A stretch of DNA of 64,000 nucleotides. Origin: Flavobacteriaceae bacterium GSB9. Lineage in GTDB: Bacteria > Bacteroidota > Bacteroidia > Flavobacteriales > Flavobacteriaceae. Below the pieces are notes generated by a model, which ran no database searches, had not been told where the DNA came from, and saw nothing but the letters and a program-made list of their open reading frames with translations. Below, piece by piece: positions 18,825 to 27,149 of the stretch (position 1 is its first letter; every line of letters starts with the position of its first letter). Location: positions 3,067,501 to 3,131,500 of the forward strand of contig CP062007.1 of the NCBI GenBank assembly GCA_022749295.1, given 5' to 3'. The position numbers were made by a program, and so were the translations under genes.

Positions 18825-19289
18825 TTATTTTTTGTCCGTTTTATTTTCTTTAATAGAGTCTTTTATTAGTGCGTTATAAATATATTCAGGTGTCTTTTTC
18901 TTTAGCTTTGACATTTCTTTTTCGATGTGCTTAGATAGAAATTCTTTTTCCTTCACGTTCAAATTTTCAAGAATCCCAACTCGACCATAAAAACTTATGT
19001 TTTCGTCTTCTTTATGCACAAGAACTATTAATGGATATCCATTTTGAGCTTCAAACATTTTCAAGTTATTCTCAATTCCCGTTTTTGGATTTGGTCGGTC
19101 TAAAAAATAGGTGAAACTCACATTTTTTTCGATTGTACTGTCGAAAGGGTCACTTGTCGGATTTGCATAATTTATAATTCCTTGAACTTCATAAAAATCG
19201 GTTTCGTTATAGTCCGAGTATTTCTTTTCAGACTTGCAAGAAAAAAGTCCGAATGACAGAATTAATAGTATGGTTAGCGTTTTTCTCAA
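18825..19289 (-). CDS. cassette 3: lipoprotein of unknown function
   Basis: About 154 residues if translation starts at TTG 19289 (LRKTLTILLILSFGLFSC is then a lipoprotein signal with its lipobox Cys). The only upstream ATG, at 19325, lies inside site S4, which would make the first dozen residues site-encoded. The mature part is polar and beta-rich with a possible hydrolase-inhibitor-like or NTF2-like look, but no family is recognised. Confidence 0.65.
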   Translation of the reverse strand: MRKTLTILLILSFGLFSCKSEKKYSDYNETDFYEVQGIINYANPTSDPFDSTIEKNVSFTYFLDRPNPKTGIENNLKMFEAQNGYPLIVLVHKEDENISFYGRVGILENLNVKEKEFLSKHIEKEMSKLKKKTPEYIYNALIKDSIKENKTDKK

Positions 19290-19298
19290 ATTACTTAC

Positions 19299-19357
19299 AA
19301 CGATCTGTGTATGGTGTCGTAGCATCCCGCAGGGTGCTATGCACTATACATCTTGTT
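19299..19357 (-). repeat. attC-like site S4 (short, 59 bp)
   Basis: Only 59 bp, the smallest site. TGTATGGTG pairs with CACTATACA (one G-T wobble), then an offset of extra bases, then TAGCA with TGCTA; the long interior of other sites is absent. Cassette 4 ends GTTAGCGGT / ACCGCTAAC are complementary. Confidence 0.85.
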
Positions 19358-19377
19358 AGCGGTTCGGCTTTTTATTT

Positions 19378-20079
19378 TCATACTCGTTCAAACATATAAA
19401 GTGTGTCCGATATTGTTTTACTAAACTCATCATCTTCGCCATCATATTTAAAAAATCCTTTTTCTAATTGTCCCGAATTTGATTCAATCCAATTGATCAT
19501 GGTTTTAATCTCGTCCTGACTAAATTCCTTGAAGGATTTATTTTTCCCCTTTAATTCAGGATAGTGTCTTTCAACAAAGTCGACATAATTCTTGAAGCCC
19601 TGGGAATCGACACTTACATTCCAATCATTCAACATGGTTGGTAAGTCTTGTATTCTCTTATTGATTTCAATTAAAACTTCTGAGTCAAAATAAGTCGCAT
19701 TATTAATGTCATGCTTCCACCACGCTTTAAGAAATTTTTGAATCGAGTTTTGTTCATCAGATTCCCACTCTTTCCAATTTCCATAATCAAGCTTACCCAA
19801 AATTACAAAAGTGTCGACAATCAGTTTTCTTGTTGCAGCGAGCTCAAAAATTCGCGGTAAGTAGTGTTTGAAATCATTCACATCTCCCCAAGTGGTCATT
19901 GCTTTGAATGCATATCTTGAAATGTCATCGTCTTCTAATTCTCTTAATTGCTTGGAGTGTAAAGTCGATTTGTCATTGTCAGAAACACAGCACGGACACC
20001 CCTCAATGGTTGATTTGAAAGGATATATTTCGAACGTCTTATAAAGTTCTTCAATCGCTATTTTGAATTCTTCTGTCAT
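19378..20079 (-). CDS. cassette 4: cytoplasmic protein of unknown function
   Basis: 233 residues, soluble, acidic and Trp-rich, without signal or membrane helix. A CPCC motif at about 28-31 and helical HEAT-like segments (YAFKAMTTWGDVNDFKHYLP) are visible. No family recognised. One of few cassette products predicted to stay in the cytoplasm. Confidence 0.7.
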   Translation of the reverse strand: MTEEFKIAIEELYKTFEIYPFKSTIEGCPCCVSDNDKSTLHSKQLRELEDDDISRYAFKAMTTWGDVNDFKHYLPRIFELAATRKLIVDTFVILGKLDYGNWKEWESDEQNSIQKFLKAWWKHDINNATYFDSEVLIEINKRIQDLPTMLNDWNVSVDSQGFKNYVDFVERHYPELKGKNKSFKEFSQDEIKTMINWIESNSGQLEKGFFKYDGEDDEFSKTISDTLYMFERV

Positions 20080-20096
20080 TTCTTCAGCTGACCGCT

Positions 20097-20217
20097 AACG
20101 GTTTTGTGTATGGCTCGTTGCGGAAAATCCGCGAGGATTTTCCGCCGAAACCGAAAGATAGCAAATTGCAATGAATTCCGATGAGGAATTCAGCCGCAAT
20201 GAGCTATACACGTTGTT
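20097..20217 (-). repeat. attC-like site S5
   Basis: 121 bp. GTGTATGGCTC pairs with GAGCTATACAC; interior has GGAAAATCC/GGATTTTCC and GAATTCC/GGAATTC hairpins. Cassette 5 ends GTTACCTGC / GCAGGTAAC are exactly complementary. Confidence 0.88.
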
Positions 20218-20686
20218 ACCTGCTGGCTTTTTTTACTTTTATTCCAACAGTATGTCTGTCAATTGTCGAAAAAAAGTCAACTACATATCTATCATCTACT
20301 CGAAATAATTTTTCTCCGTTTTGTTCGACTTTTAATTCAACAAGATTTTCTTTTAAAATCAGAGCCTCGTTTGGATTCGTTAGAGTAAAATTCAAATCGT
20401 GTCCAATCCAAAGTGCTTGTCCGCTTTTCAATTCACACGTAATGATTTGATTTTCTGAATCAGCTTTAGGTTCAGTTTTGTATTCGTATGCTTTTTTTAT
20501 TTCACGAGTTTCAAAATTTGAGTCAAATTCCACAATTCTTGGGTCAGCAACAAAAGCTTTTCCATTTGGTCCAGATTCATATGTGACAATTATCGGTTTG
20601 CCAGTTGTATTGAAAATAAAGAAATCCGTGTTGTAAGAGCAACTTGTTAAAGTAAATAATAATATTAGTCCAATTATTTTTTTCAT
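20216..20686 (-). CDS. cassette 5, gene 2: lipoprotein of unknown function
   Basis: 156 residues from the ATG at 20686, which gives a lipoprotein signal (MKKIIGLILLFTLTSC). The mature protein is beta-rich with no recognised family. It starts 5 bp after the stop of the upstream cassette gene, so the two form a small operon in one cassette. Its last codons abut the site. Confidence 0.75.
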   Translation of the reverse strand: MKKIIGLILLFTLTSCSYNTDFFIFNTTGKPIIVTYESGPNGKAFVADPRIVEFDSNFETREIKKAYEYKTEPKADSENQIITCELKSGQALWIGHDLNFTLTNPNEALILKENLVELKVEQNGEKLFRVDDRYVVDFFSTIDRHTVGIKVKKASR

Positions 20687-20691
20687 TTCTT

Positions 20692-20991
20692 TTATCCAAA
20701 AAAGTATATAAAAGTAAAAGCCGAAATTAGGAATGATGCCAATAAATTTACATAACTCCAATTAGTTCGGTTTGAAGCTCGAATTATTATTATAAGAATA
20801 AAAATTATTGCAAAAATTAAGCTCAAAACTCCCAATCCCAATATCATTAGTCCAATAATTCCTTTTCCAATACCAGATTGCCCATCTCCCATTGGGTCAA
20901 CCTGAATACTTTCAAATTCTGGAATTAAATATGCAATGCACAAAACCAGAATTGTAAGGATAACTGATGTAATTATATTGCAAATTTTCAT
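20692..20991 (-). CDS. cassette 5, gene 1: small membrane protein
   Basis: 99 residues with three membrane helices (about 7-25, 43-70 and 80-98). Function unknown. It starts 22 bp into the cassette and is followed after 5 bp by the lipoprotein gene. Confidence 0.7.
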   Translation of the reverse strand: MKICNIITSVILTILVLCIAYLIPEFESIQVDPMGDGQSGIGKGIIGLMILGLGVLSLIFAIIFILIIIIRASNRTNWSYVNLLASFLISAFTFIYFFG

Positions 20992-21012
20992 TGGTTGGTT
21001 TAGCTTGCAGGT

Positions 21013-21139
21013 AACGTTCTCGTATAAGAATAGTGCGTAGTTTGAGTGCGAGGATTTTCCGAAGGAAAATCAGATGCAAGCAAACAAGCACTAACTTTGG
21101 TTTTAGGAATAAACTTACGCATTATTTTTATATGGTGTT
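21013..21139 (-). repeat. attC-like site S6
   Basis: 127 bp, class A. Identical to S24 over its whole length, as part of a duplicated cassette. Cassette 6 ends GTTGTGAGC / GCTCACAAC are complementary. Confidence 0.9.
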
Positions 21140-21160
21140 GTGAGCTGGCTTTTTCATTAT

Positions 21161-21622
21161 TTAGCTTAATATTATTTCATAGAGCCATATCAAGGCGTAA
21201 GTATTGGCTAAAGCGAATAATAATCCAAAAATCAGGTTTTTATTAATCCGATAATTTTTTAATTCATTCCTTATAGTTTTTAGAGTACATTCTTTATTAA
21301 TTCCAATTTTGGTTCCTGCAATTCGGTCGCCAATTCTTCTAGTTGGGCTAAAAATTGTAAATATTAGGTCGAATGGAATGATGAAAAGAAAATTCCTGAA
21401 TGAGCATTTCCATTCAGACGCTTTTTGGTCAGTCAGATTTTGGACTTGAATATTGAATAATCTTTTTCCAATGCTTTTTCCATTAAGAAAATCTTTGTTC
21501 ATTGTTATTGGATAGATTATCATTATTCCTAAAAATATATTGTCCGTAATTTTAAATGTTAAATATCCGATTATACACATAATCAAATAGTCTACTGCAA
21601 ATGCTTTAATTCTATTTTCCAA
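21161..21622 (-). CDS. cassette 6: RDD family membrane protein (copy 1)
   Basis: 153 residues with RDD-domain features: Arg and Asp in MENRIKAFAVDYLI, the loop NGKSIGKRLFNIQV and the later RRIGDRIAGTKI. About four membrane helices. RDD proteins are small membrane proteins, some linked to ion transport; the role is uncertain. An identical copy is in cassette 24 (35396-35857). Confidence 0.82.
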   Translation of the reverse strand: MENRIKAFAVDYLIMCIIGYLTFKITDNIFLGIMIIYPITMNKDFLNGKSIGKRLFNIQVQNLTDQKASEWKCSFRNFLFIIPFDLIFTIFSPTRRIGDRIAGTKIGINKECTLKTIRNELKNYRINKNLIFGLLFALANTYALIWLYEIILS

Positions 21623-21660
21623 TTTTGAAGTCAGATGTTGGTTTGGTCAAGCTTGCTCAC

Positions 21661-21784
21661 AACGTGTTTGTATATGGTTTGTTGCGTGTTTTAAGCACCT
21701 AATTTAGCAAATACAAACCGAATAGAAAATCCGCGAGGATTTTCGTAAGTAGGCTCGAACTAGCAATAAATTATATACGGTGTT
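21661..21784 (-). repeat. attC-like site S7
   Basis: 124 bp, class E. GTATATGGTTTGTTGC pairs with GCAATAAATTATATAC on the plus strand through three G-T wobbles. Cassette 7 ends GTTACAAAAC / GTTTTGTAAC are complementary. Confidence 0.9.
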
Positions 21785-21810
21785 ACAAAACGTTTTTTGT
21801 TTCTGTTCCT

Positions 21811-21951
21811 TTATTCACAAGGCTTTTCAAAACAATTATTAAATCCATCAGGACAAACTGTTTCAGTACAAGGCTCATCATCTTCCGTACAAGAAGCAAA
21901 AGAAATTGCTCCGATTATGTAAAAGCAAGCAATTATTTTTTTATAATTCAT
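21811..21951 (-). CDS. cassette 7, gene 2: very small Cys-rich lipoprotein
   Basis: 46 residues. A lipoprotein signal (MNYKKIIACFYIIGAISFAS then Cys 21) is followed by an acidic, Cys-rich tail with CTEDDEPCTETVCPDGFNNC. It starts 5 bp after the stop of the upstream gene and ends just before the site, so placement in the cassette supports it as a real gene. Cys spacing suggests disulfides; no family named. Confidence 0.6.
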   Translation of the reverse strand: MNYKKIIACFYIIGAISFASCTEDDEPCTETVCPDGFNNCFEKPCE

Positions 21952-21956
21952 ATGAT

Positions 21957-22574
21957 TTAATATTTAGGACTTTCTTTTTTCATTGTCAAAATAACATATT
22001 CCGCAACTTTGGGATTATCTTTAAAAATGTGTAATGAATTTGACATATTCATATTATTTATAAAAGCCTCTCCTGTTCCTCCAAATGAACCTCGAATAAA
22101 ATAAATTTCTCCATCTTTTGCGTCAATTTCGATAATATCTTTTTTTAGGTTTTTCTGGTTATATTTATGAACTTCTCCAGCTTTTACTTTATGCAAATAG
22201 TAACTGTGAGTTTTAATATTAATGAATGAATTTCCGTTATATTCAACTTTACAGGCAAGTGCTGAACCTGTATAGACATAAGGTCTATAAAAATAAACGT
22301 GAGCATAGCCAGATTCAGGTTTTTCAATTTTAATATTTAAAGGGTTTTTAATTATTGATTTGTCAGTAAAATGTACATCTGCAAATTTGAATATGTTCTT
22401 TTTCTTTTTTCCTTTTTCACCATTTATGATGTATGTAACTTTTTTATTTTTTAATTCAATAATTTTACAATGAATGGTATCATTTTCAACAGTTACCAAA
22501 TAATCAGAATTATTTGATTGAGAGTAAATCAAAGTAGTAAATAAAATTAGGGTAAGAGCAAATGTTTTTTTCAT
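21957..22574 (-). CDS. cassette 7, gene 1: secreted DUF2846-like protein
   Basis: 205 residues with a signal peptide (MKKTFALTLILFTTLIYSQ). The middle (about 90-150) has the DUF2846 pattern: AHVYFYRPYVYTGSALACKV, a beta segment, then KAGEVHKY. Residues 25-80 carry a short beta domain. Function unknown. It leads a two-gene cassette. Confidence 0.75.
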   Translation of the reverse strand: MKKTFALTLILFTTLIYSQSNNSDYLVTVENDTIHCKIIELKNKKVTYIINGEKGKKKKNIFKFADVHFTDKSIIKNPLNIKIEKPESGYAHVYFYRPYVYTGSALACKVEYNGNSFINIKTHSYYLHKVKAGEVHKYNQKNLKKDIIEIDAKDGEIYFIRGSFGGTGEAFINNMNMSNSLHIFKDNPKVAEYVILTMKKESPKY

Positions 22575-22609
22575 TGTTTAAAGTTATTATGTTAGTTCAA
22601 ATGTTTTGT

Positions 22610-22733
22610 AACGTTTATGTATAAGAATAGTGCGGTTTTGAGTCCGAGGATTTTCCGTAGGAAAATCAGAGTGACCAAAGACGCACTAACTTTTGTATTT
22701 GTACTAAAATACGCATTATTTTTATACGGTGTT
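22610..22733 (-). repeat. attC-like site S8
   Basis: 124 bp, class A variant (GAGGATTTTCCGTAGGAAAA inside). GTATAAGAATAGTGCG pairs with CGCATTATTTTTATAC. Cassette 8 ends GTTACCCAAC / GTTGGGTAAC are complementary. Confidence 0.9.
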
Positions 22734-22751
22734 ACCCAACGTTTTTTTTAT

Positions 22752-23216
22752 TCAGATTAGTTGAATTATCAGTCCAATTAAAACCAGAGTAAAGTCAGTC
22801 AGTAACGCTTGTTTTATGCCTATTTTTTTGTTGATTAATTTAAAACCAATTATAATTCCGATGACTGCAAAAATTGCATTTGTTATTAAAATCCAATTGG
22901 GAATATAAAAAGTCGGATGAAAATCAGTGAAATGATATCTGTACAAAAGTTTAAAACTAAACCAAATCCAGAATAAATTCATAATGATTATTAAAAGTCC
23001 AATTAACTTAGATTGTTTAAGGAAAATCAGATACGAAATAGTTGTCAAAATCAGAATTGCAATTGTGCCAAAAACCATTAAATCTATCCACATTCCGACG
23101 TTGTGTATTCCTGCTGCAAATTTATTTAATATTAGCTCAGATGTGATTAATAGTAATAAAGTCAGAACTATAAATACTGTTAAATGAATTAATATTATTT
23201 TCTTTTTACTTAACAT
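22752..23216 (-). CDS. cassette 8, gene 2: four-helix membrane protein
   Basis: 154 residues with four membrane helices. The segment LLYRYHFTDF...PNWILITNAI...GFKLINKKI resembles LLYYKYHYTDI...PNWVIFLNII...GIKLMNGKI in the protein of cassette 26 (36848-37129), so the two are homologues in different cassettes. Function unknown. Its ATG directly abuts the stop of the upstream gene. Confidence 0.72.
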   Translation of the reverse strand: MLSKKKIILIHLTVFIVLTLLLLITSELILNKFAAGIHNVGMWIDLMVFGTIAILILTTISYLIFLKQSKLIGLLIIIMNLFWIWFSFKLLYRYHFTDFHPTFYIPNWILITNAIFAVIGIIIGFKLINKKIGIKQALLTDFTLVLIGLIIQLI

Positions 23217-23456
23217 TTATTCATTAGGTATAGTTACAAATCCAGTCCAAATCATAACTATATATATTAGACACATCATAGCTCCAACTTTGAAAAAGTA
23301 GTTAAAAATTGTAAAAATCCAAGGTGCTTTTTCAATCATTTTAGGATTATTTTTTTCGTGAAAGCTTTTTAATTTTCCTGTAATTATTGGTCCAGTTATC
23401 CTAATAAAGAAAAAGCCTAAAAGAAAAAATAATGAAAGTTTAATTTTAAATGCCAA
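23217..23456 (-). CDS. cassette 8, gene 1: small two-helix membrane protein
   Basis: 79 residues with helices at about 5-22 and 48-70. Function unknown. It is immediately followed, without spacing, by the second gene of the cassette. Confidence 0.68.
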   Translation of the reverse strand: MAFKIKLSLFFLLGFFFIRITGPIITGKLKSFHEKNNPKMIEKAPWIFTIFNYFFKVGAMMCLIYIVMIWTGFVTIPNE

Positions 23457-23480
23457 TGTTTGAGTTTTTTAATGTTGGGT

Positions 23481-23605
23481 AACGGTCTCGTATAACCGTA
23501 AGTTATGGGTTAATATGCGTTAATTTTCGGTTTGACACTGACGTTAGCAATTCCGAGTGGATTCGGACGTAGTCGAATCCGCCGTAATTGCGGTTATACA
23601 TTGTT
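23481..23605 (-). repeat. attC-like site S9
   Basis: 125 bp, class B. GTATAACCGTAAGTTA pairs with TAATTGCGGTTATAC on the plus strand and leaves one extrahelical base on the left arm. Interior hairpin GGATTCG/CGAATCC. Cassette 9 ends GTTGTAAAAC / GTTTTACAAC are complementary. Confidence 0.9.
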
Positions 23606-23617
23606 GTAAAACGTTTT

Positions 23618-23815
23618 TTATTTTCCATTTTCTCGATAATTCGGATTCGGCATAAATTCTCCAACGATTTCTCCTTTTTCGTCCACTTTCCAAGCTCCTT
23701 TTATGAATTCAGGCGGAACTTCTTGTTTCCCTTCAAATTCTTTGTCCAAAACATAAACCCAACCATTCGGATTATTTTTAGCTTCTTTAATCAGTTCAGG
23801 ATTATTCTTATTCAT
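23618..23815 (-). CDS. cassette 9, gene 2: small soluble protein
   Basis: 65 residues, hydrophilic, with PNGWVYVLD and EFIKGAWKVDEKGEIVGEF. The second part resembles a short beta repeat seen in hypothetical proteins; no function. It starts 10 bp after the membrane protein gene of the same cassette. Confidence 0.68.
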   Translation of the reverse strand: MNKNNPELIKEAKNNPNGWVYVLDKEFEGKQEVPPEFIKGAWKVDEKGEIVGEFMPNPNYRENGK

Positions 23816-23825
23816 CAGATGAAAC

Positions 23826-24095
23826 TTAAAATGGAAAGATTTTAGGATTTATCTCATAAACTATTTGAATGATAATGGTCAAAATTCCAGCTATAATTAT
23901 TGGTAAAATTGTCCATCGCCATTTTACTTTTTTTGTCATTTGAGTATTCCATATTAATATCAGTCCAAGTGTATAAAATGGAATAGCAAAAATCGTTGAT
24001 GACGGATTTAATAAAAAAATCGAAGAAAACGCTAACAATTGTTTTCCACCACCTTTTTTAAACCTTTCCAAATGATATTTAATTCTTTCGTTCAA
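23826..24095 (-). CDS. cassette 9, gene 1: small membrane protein
   Basis: About 89 residues if read from TTG 24095, the first start inside the cassette; the next upstream ATG is within site S10. Two to three membrane helices (about 20-45, 60-80). Function unknown. A TTG start just inside the cassette edge is also seen for cassette 3. Confidence 0.6.
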   Translation of the reverse strand: MNERIKYHLERFKKGGGKQLLAFSSIFLLNPSSTIFAIPFYTLGLILIWNTQMTKKVKWRWTILPIIIAGILTIIIQIVYEINPKIFPF

Positions 24096-24104
24096 ATGTT
24101 TTAC

Positions 24105-24228
24105 AACGGTTTGTGTAAGGATAGTTGCGTATGCGAGCAACTAACTTATTAAAAAGGAACGAACCAGAGGAAAATCCGCAGGATTTTCCGAGTAGGCTAG
24201 AACCAAGCAATTATTTTTACACGGTGTT
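24105..24228 (-). repeat. attC-like site S10
   Basis: 124 bp, class C. GTGTAAGGATAGTTGC pairs with GCAATTATTTTTACAC on the plus strand, with G-T wobbles. Left boundary of a duplicated two-cassette block; identical to S34. Confidence 0.9.
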
Positions 24229-24723
24229 GGCATTAGTAATTTTTATTCGGTTTTTTGATTTTCCATTGTCAGATATTAAAGTCAGTCCGCTATTTTCATC
24301 CTTTTCAATAGTCCAATGAAATGACTTTATTCCAGTTTCCAAAACTTCGATTTTATTTTTTAATCGGTCGTAAAAAATCAAGTCATTATTGGCTCTGGTA
24401 TGAACTCCGCTTTTAATCGGATTTGAATTCCATTTTTGCAGATAAATACCTTTCTCTGTTCTAAAATACCAATCTCCATAAAATTCTTTTCCGAACGCAT
24501 TTTTTGGTTCCGTTTTGATGTGAACGAAGGCAGGTCCAAATCTTAATTCTCCAGCATATTTGCTTAAGATTTTCAATTCAGCGAATGAAGTCAATATTGA
24601 CCATTCATTTTTGAGGTCAGCATAAGAGTCATAGTCCGCATTTTTGTCAATCCGCTTTTTTTGTAATAGAAGGACAAGGACTAAAATTCCAAGGATTATA
24701 TATAAAATTGTTGATGTTTCCAT
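24217..24723 (-). CDS. cassette 10: membrane-anchored protein (copy 1)
   Basis: 168 residues from ATG 24723. One N-terminal membrane helix (about 4-22) is followed by a soluble beta-rich domain. The last codons (NTV and stop) are encoded by the first bases of the site. Function unknown. Identical to 42689-43195. Confidence 0.75.
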   Translation of the reverse strand: METSTILYIILGILVLVLLLQKKRIDKNADYDSYADLKNEWSILTSFAELKILSKYAGELRFGPAFVHIKTEPKNAFGKEFYGDWYFRTEKGIYLQKWNSNPIKSGVHTRANNDLIFYDRLKNKIEVLETGIKSFHWTIEKDENSGLTLISDNGKSKNRIKITNANTV

Positions 24724-24733
24724 TATTAATGCC

Positions 24734-24859
24734 AACGTTGATGTGTAAGGATAGTTGCGTGTTTAAGCAACTAACTTACTAAAAATGGAACGAACCAGAG
24801 GAAAATCCGCAGGATTTTCCAAGTAGGCTAGAACCAAGCAATTGTTTTTACACGGTGTT
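24734..24859 (-). repeat. attC-like site S11
   Basis: 126 bp, class C, arms GTGTAAGGATAGTTGC / GCAATTGTTTTTACAC. Identical to S35. Cassette 11 ends GTTGCCACCA / TGGTGGCAAC are complementary. Confidence 0.9.
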
Positions 24860-24871
24860 GCCACCAGTTTT

Positions 24872-25618
24872 TTATTCCGATTTACTGTATTCTATTAGTT
24901 TTTCTATTTCATTTTCGGTCAATAATTTCCCGAAAGCTTTTCTATGATAGCTAATACCAAATTCAGTTTTGTCTATTTCATTTAAATCTTTTGAATCAAG
25001 AATCCATTTTTTAAATTCCAATTCTTTTATTCCACCAAATGCTGGTCCGGTCATATTTTTGTTTTTATGATGACAAGCAGCACAGTTTGCATAAAATAAA
25101 CTCCGACCAGAATAAGGTGTTATTTTATTAGAAAATCCGATACTTTCAGAATTTAAAGTTGTGTCACTATCCTTAAATTTTATTGATTTAAAAATTTCCA
25201 AAATCAAGTCCTCATCCGCTATGTTTTTTCCAATCAAATTAAATCGGTTTTCTTTGTATGCTTTTTCGATATAAATTCCAATTGTCCCATTTCCAGTTTC
25301 TTTTGGTTTGGTTATCAATGCAATTTTTCCATTTATTGTGTCGGTCGCGAAAAGCTGTTTTTCACCATCTTCATAGCTAAAGTCATAAGAATACCAGCCA
25401 TAGTCAAAAGTCAATGAGTCGTTTCCATTTGTGATGCCGCCAACATAGCTGTCTATTCCGTCAAATTCAATTTTTTTCCAGTGTTCTGGAATTTTAATGT
25501 GAAAAGCACCAAAATTAAAATCATCATTATTTGACTTTTGGGAATTTGAACTAAATAAGAAGTAAATACTTATTGATAGCAATAAAATTATTCCAAAATA
25601 TATTGTCAATTTATTCAT
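24872..25618 (-). CDS. cassette 11: secreted cytochrome c domain protein (copy 1)
   Basis: 248 residues. N-terminal signal anchor (about 4-22), a beta-rich domain (about 35-150), then a c-type cytochrome domain with the heme-binding CAACH motif (about 178-182), NMTGPAF after it and helical end LLTENEIEKLIEYSKS. It should bind one heme c in the periplasm. Partner unknown. Identical to 43344-44090. Confidence 0.82.
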   Translation of the reverse strand: MNKLTIYFGIILLLSISIYFLFSSNSQKSNNDDFNFGAFHIKIPEHWKKIEFDGIDSYVGGITNGNDSLTFDYGWYSYDFSYEDGEKQLFATDTINGKIALITKPKETGNGTIGIYIEKAYKENRFNLIGKNIADEDLILEIFKSIKFKDSDTTLNSESIGFSNKITPYSGRSLFYANCAACHHKNKNMTGPAFGGIKELEFKKWILDSKDLNEIDKTEFGISYHRKAFGKLLTENEIEKLIEYSKSE

Positions 25619-25634
25619 TTTTCAAATTGGTGGC

Positions 25635-25760
25635 AACGTGTTTGTGTATGGAAAGTTGCGTGTTTGTGTGCGAGGATTTTCCGAAGGAAAATCAGAAGCT
25701 AACAAGCAAAGCAACTAACATTGGTTTAGCTAAAAATAGCAATTTTTTATACACAGTGTT
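25635..25760 (-). repeat. attC-like site S12
   Basis: 126 bp, class D. GTGTATGGAAAGTTGC pairs with GCAATTTTTTATACAC. Right boundary of the duplicated block falls at its AACG. Cassette 12 ends GTTGGCTGTA / TACAGCCAAC are complementary. Confidence 0.9.
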
Positions 25761-25771
25761 GGCTGTAGTAT

Positions 25772-26482
25772 TTATTCTTCATATTCTCTTACCATCAAAC
25801 ATTTAAAATACATTTCTACATCTATATAGTTTTCAAATATTTTTCCTTGTGTAGATTCGGTATAATAAGGATTGGTCAAGAAGTTAAGATGACCTATTAT
25901 TAATTCATTTGGTTTGGGCTCATTTTCAAGTATTAAACTTTGATATTTTGCACTAACATAAATGGATTGAACAAATTCATCATCATTTTTATTTTTTTTA
26001 TAAACAGGCTCATCTAAATATTCAAAAAAGTATGAAGAAAACTTTTTATTATTAATTTGGACTATGATTCCAGCGCCCCCAAAGAATCCAAAACCTGAAG
26101 CTATCGTCAAAGTGTCATTTTTTTTTACGCAGTTGCATGGTAATGAAATTTCTTTTTTCTTGCCTCCTAATTTTCCCCAAAATATTTTACTTCGGTTATT
26201 TGAGTACTTTACATTTTCAGACCATTTTTTTATATCCTCAGCGTATTTAATTTTAATACTGTCAGCTATTTCTTCAATATCTTTTTTGTTTTTTTCTATC
26301 GATTCTTTTTCCAACTCAATTTCATTATTGTTAAAAGTATTAAAGTCAATTTTATACTTTATATTTCTATATTCGATTTTTTCGTTATAGACTTTATTCG
26401 GATAATTTAAGTCTTGGGAAATGACTATAATTGGGAAGCCCAATAACAGATGAAAAATTAATGTTTTCAAAATTTTGTTCAT
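25772..26482 (-). CDS. cassette 12: secreted protein of unknown function
   Basis: 236 residues with a signal peptide (about 1-23). A charged coiled-coil-like stretch (about 55-95, Glu/Lys/Ile-rich) is followed by a Gly-rich beta region (ASGFGFFGGAGIIVQI). No family recognised. Base composition is even lower in GC than neighbouring cassettes. Confidence 0.7.
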   Translation of the reverse strand: MNKILKTLIFHLLLGFPIIVISQDLNYPNKVYNEKIEYRNIKYKIDFNTFNNNEIELEKESIEKNKKDIEEIADSIKIKYAEDIKKWSENVKYSNNRSKIFWGKLGGKKKEISLPCNCVKKNDTLTIASGFGFFGGAGIIVQINNKKFSSYFFEYLDEPVYKKNKNDDEFVQSIYVSAKYQSLILENEPKPNELIIGHLNFLTNPYYTESTQGKIFENYIDVEMYFKCLMVREYEE

Positions 26483-26491
26483 ATTACAGCC

Positions 26492-26615
26492 AACGGTTCG
26501 TATAACCGTAAGTTACGAGTTAGTATGCGTTAATTTTCGGTTTAGAACAGGTTTTAGCAATTCCGAGTGGATTCGGACGTAGTCGAATCCGCCGTAATTG
26601 CGGTTATATAATGTT
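26492..26615 (-). repeat. attC-like site S13
   Basis: 124 bp, class B. CGTATAACCGTAAGTTACG pairs with CCGTAATTGCGGTTATA, with one extra base. Cassette 13 ends GTTGTAAGC / GCTTACAAC are complementary. Confidence 0.9.
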
Positions 26616-26635
26616 GTAAGCTGGCTTTTTTATTT

Positions 26636-27127
26636 TTAAAATTTCCACCAAGGTTTTTTCGGTTCCATTGGTTTTACTTCACTTTCTATTTTCCAAAACT
26701 CTCCGTCATATTTTTCATCCGCTTTTTTGTTTGTCACGCTTACTCCATAAGGATAAATCCCGTCCTCAAGTCCGTTTTGAATCCTTTTCATTAATTTTTG
26801 AATTGGCCAACATCGAGTTCCGTCTGACAAATTCACTTCGATATTCACTTCTCCGTGAGGGTCATTGTCGTCAGTAATCCATTTCGAATCAGGAACATTT
26901 TTTATTAAAGTTTCTCCAATATATGAGCCAATCGAAAATATTTTTCCGCCATAACCTTTGGCAAGTCGACCACCTTTTATCGGTTGTCCGTCTTTAGTGT
27001 ATTTTTGGATAAATCGGTCAATTTCAATTAAACTTCCCATTGAATAATTAAGTTCAATTCCGTCCGATTTGAACGCTTTAACTGTCCAATCGGATTGCTT
27101 TTTTATATCTTCTAATAATGTTGCCAT
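26636..27127 (-). CDS. cassette 13: cytoplasmic protein of unknown function
   Basis: 163 residues without signal or helix. KGGRLAKGYGGKIFSIGSYIGE and a following WITDDNDPHGEVNIEV resemble proteins annotated only as hypothetical; a conserved look but no named family. Ends in an Lys/Trp-rich tail (PKKPWWKF). Confidence 0.7.
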   Translation of the reverse strand: MATLLEDIKKQSDWTVKAFKSDGIELNYSMGSLIEIDRFIQKYTKDGQPIKGGRLAKGYGGKIFSIGSYIGETLIKNVPDSKWITDDNDPHGEVNIEVNLSDGTRCWPIQKLMKRIQNGLEDGIYPYGVSVTNKKADEKYDGEFWKIESEVKPMEPKKPWWKF

Positions 27128-27149
27128 TCTGTTTTTATAGCTTGCTTAC

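Noticed and set aside
21046-21246. Recurrent plus-strand frames inside sites (also 35281-35481, 28134-28391, 39611-39868)
   Set aside because: They consist of site sequence plus antisense of the neighbouring gene and recur only because the sites are repeated.
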